Source of the DNA: Pirellulales bacterium
GTDB taxonomy: Bacteria > Planctomycetota > Planctomycetia > Pirellulales > Thermoguttaceae
Reading direction: 5' to 3'
Assembly (NCBI GenBank): GCA_016935315.1
Contig: JAFGRD010000019.1
Location: forward strand, 89,662 to 153,661
DNA length: 64,000 bases
The notes under the pieces were generated by a model, which made no database searches, had not been told where the DNA came from, and saw nothing but the letters and a program-made list of their open reading frames with translations. Positions within the stretch are counted from its first letter, which is position 1; every line of letters starts with the position of its first letter. Position numbers and translations under genes: made by a program. Below are positions 59,087 through 64,000 of this stretch, piece by piece.

Positions 59087-59376
59087 ATGAGTAGCCCGTT
59101 CTGCGATGCCCACCGGCGTGGAGGGTCCTTGATCCTCGCCGGATTCGTCCTTGCCGCGGCGACCGCCGTCCTCAGCCCCCGGCTGCACGCCGAGACGCGG
59201 CCGGCAAGCTGATTATCCCCTTGGACTACAACGAGGCCCGCGATTTCCACCGCGGCCTGGCCTGGGCCCACCGCGGCGGCAAGCTCGTCTCCTCGGGCAT
59301 GCAATTCCCGCCCCGCTGGCAAGGCGGCCAATGGCTGCTGATCGACCGCCGCGGCGCGATCGTCTGGCGGGAGTAA
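59087..59376 (+). pseudogene. Small secreted protein gene with a frameshift
   Basis: An ATG at 59087 (AGAGAG lies upstream) opens a frame with signal-peptide features: LILAGFVLAAATAVLSPRLH, ending at TGA 59210-59212. A second frame, one base earlier, continues directly with GKLIIPLDYNEARDFHRGLA and GGKLVSSGMQFPPRWQGGQW and ends RRGAIVWRE at TAA 59374-59376. Together they read as one 90-residue secreted protein, so a one-base loss near 59200 has split it, or the sequence has an error. The function is unknown. Confidence 0.55.
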
Positions 59377-59443
59377 AGGGGCCGCGGACGGAAGGGGTCG
59401 GGAGCCCTTCAGACCGCCGGGCGGCCGAACGCCCTGCCGTCGC

Positions 59444-62074
59444 TCAGCGGCCGGACTTGAGGTTCTCCATCAGGCCTACCTCCAGGGCCTGCAGCGCGGC
59501 GCCGTCGCGGTCGCAGCCGCGAAGCCGGATCTCGATCGAGCCGCCGATGGGCGTGAGACGCTCGAACGACTTGATCAGGGCGCGGAATCGCCCGCCGGCC
59601 TCCTGGCTGATGTTCATCTCCTTCAAGACCGGCTTGCCGTTGATCTCCACGTCGACCGTGCGGCTGATCCGACCGCCCGTGGCGTTTCTTTCCAGAAACG
59701 TGTGCAGCGGGGTGCTGGCGAAATGGAGTCTCGCGTAGTAGTCGCCCGGCCCGACCGTCAGGTTGACCCAGAACTCCTGCCCGTGGACCCCGTAGCGATA
59801 AAGCTCCTGGTCGTTGGTGCCGGCGATGAAGATGCTCCGGCGACGCGTCCACCAGGCCTGTTCGACGGTATCTCGGCCGTAGCCGCTGCGGATCACCCAT
59901 TCCGTGGCCGGCCGCCAGGCATGGCCCTGGCTATCGACGTAGTCGCGCCGCTTGGGATATCCGAAGATCATCCGCTGGGTCGTCCGGGGACCGCCGCCTT
60001 GGCCGAAGTCGCGCTCGGCCGTCTGGTCGCTGTGCTGGATCGCGTCGATCTGGACCTTCGCGCCCTTGGACCGCGGATTGCCCTGCCCGGCCACGACGAT
60101 TTCCAGCGTGTGCTTCGCGTTCGGCAATCCGCTGCGGGCGTAGAGCAACTGCTGATCCTTCCGGACCGGACACCAGCAGTCGATCAGCGTCAACTGCCTC
60201 CGGCCGTCGAGATAGACATCCGCGCGTCCGCCCTCGGGATCGACCGATCCGACCACCCGCACCTGATTGCCCGTGAATTCATGCCGGCACGAAGCCCCTG
60301 GTTTATCCGACGTCGAGAGCGTTTTGCTCCAGGCGTTCGGGGCGTCCGCCTGTTGCCACGGGCCGGAGAAGGCCAGGCGCCGGTCGTCCACCTGGCTCTG
60401 GGGATCGGGGCCGACGACGACGATCGTCCTCTGCCCGTCGTGTCGGATGGTGACCAGGTAGTCACCCGCGTCGACCGGCTCGGCCGAGTAGCCGTTGGCG
60501 TCGAGCTTCGAGAGCCGCGGCAGACTGTGGCCGTCGGCGGTGACACCCTCGGGTTCGAAGGACAGACGCAGGACGTCGAGGCTGCACGTCGGCGCATCGA
60601 AAACGGTGTACCGGATCTGGCCCTTGGCATAGACGACGGACTGCACCACCGAGGCGGTCCGGATGATGTGGTTTTCCCGTTTCGGGGCGAAGATCTCAGG
60701 GGTCCATTTCATGGCCTCCATGATCTGGCAAAGCGGCCAGGGATGGGCCAGGTTCGACCACTCGCCGGTGGCGACCGACTTGCCGAACAGCCCGTCCTTG
60801 ACCACGCCGTTCTCGTCCGAGTCGTAACAGGCCATGATCATCATGCGTCGTCCGATCTCGAAGATCCGCTCGTCGTCGGCCAGATGGCCGTAGCGCAGCA
60901 GCGTGGGGCCGGCCGTGTACTGGTTGTAGGAGAGCGACGTGCCGCAACAGGTGCACGACTCGGGGAAGGCCCAGGCACCGTGATACATGTCGCCGTGCGA
61001 GTTCGGATCGGCCCCGTTGCGATGGAAGATCAGCGTCAGCACGTTGCGCAGGTCCGTCTTCCACGCGGGAAACTCCCGCGGGTGCCTCATGATGTAGTCG
61101 CCGCACATGGAGACGATCCCGCACATGACCGGATTGTCCCAGTCCCAGTAGTTGCGTCCCCAGGTGTCGTTTTCCATCCATCGCGGCAACAGCACGTCCG
61201 AGATGTATCTTCTCCCCGCGTCCCGGGCTTGGACAATGGCCCCGTCGTTGCCCGTATGGCCGAGCCCGTCGTTGCCCGTATGGCCGAGACTGACCAGATC
61301 GTCGAGGAAACCGAGGATCAGCGTGATGCTGCCGGTCAGCTCGTCCGACCAGTCGACCACCGACGGATCGACGTATCGGCTCCAGGGCGGCAGGGTCGGA
61401 TCGAAGCGACAGTTCTCGGCGAAGACGTCTCCCCAGTGCTTGGCGGCGTCGAGATATCGCGTGTCGCCCGTCAGCCGATAGGCCCGCAGAAACTCCGTGC
61501 CCAGCACGGCGCAGAGATCCAACTGGTTCCGCGCGGTCGGGTCGCATTTGCCGTATGCCTTGCCGCTGGTGGGCGTGGCGACGGGGAAACGCGGCCAGGG
61601 GGCGTCGTCCGGCGTTTGGGCGTACCGGAGGATGTATTCGGCGGTGATCGGGATATAGGTGAAGGCGATCGGGTCGCCGCTGTAGGCGTAGTGGTCTGTC
61701 AAGCCCTTGATCGTGCTCCACGCCCGCTGGCTCAAATCGCCACACATCCAATCGTTGGTCGGGGGAATCAGGATCGTGCCGTCAGGCTTGATGCTCCAAT
61801 GGGAGTTGTAGACGAAATCGGGCGCGGCCATCACGGCCTTGGGCCGGTCGACCCACGGATAGCGTTTGAGCGCCTCGACCGCGATCCGCAGCCGCTCGTC
61901 GAGCGGGCCGTTGCAGCCGTCGCTCCATGGTGCAATCACACCGAACGCGTCGGCCTTGGCCGGATGGGCGTAGTAGCTCTCGAGCGTCTCGGCGGCCGAG
62001 GCCGGCAAGGCGGCGCAAAGGACCGTCGCGGCCAGGGCCAGCGTGCGGAGGTGGGTGAGGCGGGAATCGTACAT
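59444..62074 (-). CDS. Large secreted glycoside-hydrolase-like protein with C-terminal malectin-like domain
   Basis: The 876-residue protein has a signal peptide (LALAATVLCAALPASAAE). The first 480 or so residues form an alpha/alpha-barrel-like domain with WVDRPKAVMAAPDFVYNSHW, ILRYAQTPDDAPWPRFPVAT, GDMYHGAWAFPESCTCCGTS and YNQYTAGPTLLRYGHLADDE, similar to GH127/GH88-type hydrolases. The C-terminus is a malectin-like carbohydrate-binding domain (VGPGDYYARLHFASTPLHTF, then DVEINGKPVLKEMNISQEAG). It is expected to act on a polysaccharide or glycoside outside the cell. GAGGTGATTTGCC lies before the ATG. An in-frame 24-bp duplication is present. Confidence 0.8.
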   Translation of the reverse strand: MYDSRLTHLRTLALAATVLCAALPASAAETLESYYAHPAKADAFGVIAPWSDGCNGPLDERLRIAVEALKRYPWVDRPKAVMAAPDFVYNSHWSIKPDGTILIPPTNDWMCGDLSQRAWSTIKGLTDHYAYSGDPIAFTYIPITAEYILRYAQTPDDAPWPRFPVATPTSGKAYGKCDPTARNQLDLCAVLGTEFLRAYRLTGDTRYLDAAKHWGDVFAENCRFDPTLPPWSRYVDPSVVDWSDELTGSITLILGFLDDLVSLGHTGNDGLGHTGNDGAIVQARDAGRRYISDVLLPRWMENDTWGRNYWDWDNPVMCGIVSMCGDYIMRHPREFPAWKTDLRNVLTLIFHRNGADPNSHGDMYHGAWAFPESCTCCGTSLSYNQYTAGPTLLRYGHLADDERIFEIGRRMMIMACYDSDENGVVKDGLFGKSVATGEWSNLAHPWPLCQIMEAMKWTPEIFAPKRENHIIRTASVVQSVVYAKGQIRYTVFDAPTCSLDVLRLSFEPEGVTADGHSLPRLSKLDANGYSAEPVDAGDYLVTIRHDGQRTIVVVGPDPQSQVDDRRLAFSGPWQQADAPNAWSKTLSTSDKPGASCRHEFTGNQVRVVGSVDPEGGRADVYLDGRRQLTLIDCWCPVRKDQQLLYARSGLPNAKHTLEIVVAGQGNPRSKGAKVQIDAIQHSDQTAERDFGQGGGPRTTQRMIFGYPKRRDYVDSQGHAWRPATEWVIRSGYGRDTVEQAWWTRRRSIFIAGTNDQELYRYGVHGQEFWVNLTVGPGDYYARLHFASTPLHTFLERNATGGRISRTVDVEINGKPVLKEMNISQEAGGRFRALIKSFERLTPIGGSIEIRLRGCDRDGAALQALEVGLMENLKSGR
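61241..61288. repeat. In-frame tandem duplication, 24 bp x 2
   Basis: CCCGTCGTTGCCCGTATGGC plus CGAG occurs twice in succession without change, encoding LGHTGNDG twice in the glycoside-hydrolase-like gene. Confidence 0.85.
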
Positions 62075-62114
62075 GGCAAATCACCTCTTCCGCTCGGACC
62101 GGCTCTCGCAACAC

Positions 62115-62153
62115 CCTTTGGCCGAAGTGTTATTGACCCTTGCACAGTCAATA
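62115..62153 (+). repeat. Family IV fragment joined to family I fragment
   Basis: CCTTTGGCCGAAGTGTTA (family IV) runs into TATTGACCCTTGCACAGTCAATA (family I end; TA at 62131 and at 62152). It lies in the divergent space between the glycoside-hydrolase-like and PQQ-propeller genes. Confidence 0.6.
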
Positions 62154-62349
62154 GTGCCATTCTACTACCCCCGGCAGCAGTTGGCGAGCCCCGCTGGTCG
62201 CTGCCGGTCGCCGGCGCGCGCGGCCGGTCATCGTCTCCCGCGATCCACCAACAGCAACGCCGCCTTTGCGTGCGAGCGCCGAATCGAGTACACTCGTGCG
62301 CTACGGCAACCACCAACGTGCCGGTCGCCGGCAACCAAGGAGCTTTCAC

Positions 62350-63786
62350 ATGATGCGACGTCTCCCCACGGCTTTCCTGGCGCTCGCCTTCCTGGTGTTT
62401 TTCCTTTCGACGCTTCATGCCGAGGACTGGCCGAGGTTCCGCGGCCCCAACGGAACGGGCGTCAGTCACACCGCAGGGCTTCCCACCCAATTCGGGCCCG
62501 AGACGAACGTGGCCTGGAAGGTGGCGGCCGGCGAAGGCACCTCGTCGCCGGTGATCGCCGACGGCCGCCTGTTCTTCACGTCGTTCGACGCGGACACGCG
62601 AACCGTGCACTGCCTGGACGCCGCCACGGGAGACACGCTCTGGACGGCTTCCGTTGAAAAGGTGCGCGACGAGAACGCCAGCAGGCCGAACGGGCCGGCC
62701 ACGTGCACGCCCGTCGCCGACGCAGCCGGCGTCGTCGCCTTCTTCCCCGATGCGGGGCTCTTCAGCTTTTCCGTCTCAGGCGCTAGGCGATGGTGCGCCG
62801 ACGTCGGCCCGTTCTACAGCATGCACGGCATCGCCGCCTCGCCGATCCTTGCCGCGGACAAGGTCGTCCTGCTGGCCGATCAGCTCCAAGGGTCGCATCT
62901 GGCCGCCTACGACCTGACCAGCGGCAAGCCGGCGTGGAAGGTCCCGCGCGTCGACGGCCTCACCGGCGCCTATTCGACGCCTTCGGTATTCCAGCCGCAG
63001 GGCGGGTCCGCGCACATCGTAGCCGGCGGGCCGGGCGAACTGTCGGGATACGATGCGGCCACGGGCGAGAAGGTTTGGTCGGTGCTCGGCGTGACCAACT
63101 CCCCCGTCTGCGTGCCGATCCTGTCCGGGAACCGCCTCTTCTCGTGCGAGCCGGTCGGCGCCATCTCGCCGATCAGCATGCTGGCGTCCCTGGACGAGAA
63201 CCGGGACGGTCGGTTCTCGCTCGAGGAGGTCAAAGGCAGCGTGCCCATCTTCCGCCTGCTCTCGCTCGTGGACAAGCAATGGGGAAACGACGACGGCGTC
63301 GTCGAGGCGTCGGAATGGAACGCGGCGTTTGGTGGCCGCGTCAACAAGGGCGGGCTGGTGGCCGTCGATCTGGAGGACGCGGACGGTGCCGTGAAGACGC
63401 GCCAGCGGTGGAACTATCGCAAGACGGTCCCCTATGTGTCGTCGCCGGTGGTTCTTGAGGACGTCCTGTACTTCGTGCAGGACGGCGGGATCGTGACCAG
63501 CGTGGATGCGGAAAACGGCGAGGTCCTCAAGCGGGGTCGCCTGAAGCAGGGAGGCAAGCAGTTCTACGCCTCGCCCGTCGCGGCCGACGGCAAGGTCTTC
63601 CTCGTCGATACGGCGGGCCGGATGACCGTGTTGCGGGCCGGCGGCCACTGGGAACCTCTGGCGACCAACCTGTTGGACGAACCATGCGTCGCGACTCCCG
63701 CCCTCTACCGCGGCCACATCTACGTTCGCACGTCGCGCACCCTGTACTGTTTCGGCGAGCCGGCCGGAAGGGACGTAAAGAAGTAA
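62350..63786 (+). CDS. PQQ-binding-like beta-propeller protein with EF-hand-like loops
   Basis: The 478-residue secreted protein has a signal peptide (LALAFLVFFLSTLHA) and then AEDWPRFRGPNGTG, the usual start of planctomycete PQQ-like propellers. Blades are seen as YDAATGEKVW-type repeats: VHCLDAATGDTLWTASV, AAYDLTSGKPAWKVPRV, LSGYDAATGEKVWSVLG, VTSVDAENGEVLKRG. Between blades lie two EF-hand-like loops, DENRDGRFSLEEV and NDDGVVEASEW, which may bind calcium. AAGGAG lies seven bases before the ATG at 62350. Such proteins are mostly of unknown function in planctomycetes; some act as BamB-like scaffolds. Confidence 0.85.
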   Translation: MMRRLPTAFLALAFLVFFLSTLHAEDWPRFRGPNGTGVSHTAGLPTQFGPETNVAWKVAAGEGTSSPVIADGRLFFTSFDADTRTVHCLDAATGDTLWTASVEKVRDENASRPNGPATCTPVADAAGVVAFFPDAGLFSFSVSGARRWCADVGPFYSMHGIAASPILAADKVVLLADQLQGSHLAAYDLTSGKPAWKVPRVDGLTGAYSTPSVFQPQGGSAHIVAGGPGELSGYDAATGEKVWSVLGVTNSPVCVPILSGNRLFSCEPVGAISPISMLASLDENRDGRFSLEEVKGSVPIFRLLSLVDKQWGNDDGVVEASEWNAAFGGRVNKGGLVAVDLEDADGAVKTRQRWNYRKTVPYVSSPVVLEDVLYFVQDGGIVTSVDAENGEVLKRGRLKQGGKQFYASPVAADGKVFLVDTAGRMTVLRAGGHWEPLATNLLDEPCVATPALYRGHIYVRTSRTLYCFGEPAGRDVKK

Positions 63787-63917
63787 AGGCGTCGGGAGTC
63801 GGACGAAGCAACAGGCCTTGAGCCACAAGTGATAATCAGCATGAGCGACAAAAGCGGGTCAGAACTGCTCTGTAGAAAACGCCGAACCTGTCATGGATAG
63901 TGTTCGTATGTAGAAGT

Positions 63918-64000
63918 ATGAGCAGGACGAGCAAGTCACCACGGAAGGTGTTGGTGACGGCTTGGCGTGTGGCGCAGGCCACGTTGCCGGCCTACAGTCA
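63918..64000 (+). CDS. Start of a transposase-like protein, cut by the window edge
   Basis: An ATG at 63918 opens a frame that runs past the window end: MSRTSKSPRKVLVTAWRVAQ, then ATLPAYS. The pattern of a basic start followed by an alpha-helix and LPxYS resembles the N-terminus of IS4/IS5-type DDE transposases of planctomycetes and other bacteria. Only 27 codons are seen. If true, an insertion sequence begins between the PQQ-propeller gene and this point; no terminal repeat could be defined. Confidence 0.4.
   Translation, partial: MSRTSKSPRKVLVTAWRVAQATLPAYS

Noticed and set aside
62115..62153. A separate new repeat family between two genes
   Set aside because: It resolves into a family IV fragment and a family I fragment already described.

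Overview
The window looks like a chromosomal segment of a GC-rich Planctomycetota bacterium, most likely of the Pirellulales type. This rests on an LEPR-type N-terminal motif followed by lamin-tail, CotH and dockerin-like modules, a PEP-CTERM secreted protein, DUF11-repeat and HEAT-repeat lipoproteins, a DUF4838 protein, a PQQ-type propeller protein with EF-hand-like loops, and many short-leader lipoproteins. These are family and context arguments; no rRNA or marker phylogeny is possible here. The only RNA gene found is a tRNA-Ala(CGC) at 51876-51948.

Layout. 1-1000: end of an exopolysaccharide-type operon (a partial gene and a degenerate tyrosine-kinase-like ATPase). 1.2-5.6 kb: mixed minus-strand genes (small hypothetical, class IV aminotransferase, alpha/beta hydrolase, PEP-CTERM protein) and one tiny plus-strand lipoprotein. 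5.8-14.6 kb: a giant secreted CotH/lamin-tail/dockerin protein interrupted by one in-frame amber codon, then a DUF11 lipoprotein. 14.7-24.4 kb: housekeeping and stress genes (LigD-N-like, tyrS, corA, ispD, 3-hydroxyacyl-CoA dehydrogenase, two HEAT-type proteins). 24.7-32.3 kb: histone-deacetylase-like hydrolase, membrane protein, and an operon of a Tm-1-like ATP-binding protein, its TIM-barrel partner and a DUF4838 protein, then a YgbA-family protein. 32.3-45.0 kb: a minus-strand surface-polysaccharide cluster (SpsF-like cytidylyltransferase, HAD, capsule-type GT-B, flippase, CDP-alcohol phosphotransferase, two GT2, one GT4-like, one GT9, one GT39-like), several genes chained by 4-bp overlaps. 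45.3-51.8 kb: HAD mutase, NUDIX, membrane protein, xylulokinase and a divergent sugar-binding lipoprotein. 52-64 kb: GNAT, DUF1570-type protease, glycosyltransferase, ispG, lipoprotein, xerC, a frameshifted small secreted gene, a large glycoside-hydrolase-like protein, a PQQ-propeller protein, and the first codons of a transposase at the right edge.

The most striking non-genic signal is a set of dispersed intergenic repeats. Family I is a ~103-105 bp MITE-like element with 14-bp terminal inverted repeats, flanking TA dinucleotides and a GC-rich internal hairpin. It has four full copies and three fragments, and in three places its edge supplies the last Tyr codon and the TGA stop of the neighbouring gene. 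Families II, III and IV are shorter; a family IV copy encodes the N-terminus of the flippase and the C-terminus of the gene upstream of it. In-frame tandem repeats (15 bp, 12 bp and 24 bp units) also occur inside three genes.

All gene starts were chosen by ribosome-binding site, gene overlap and family alignment from memory. No database search was run.
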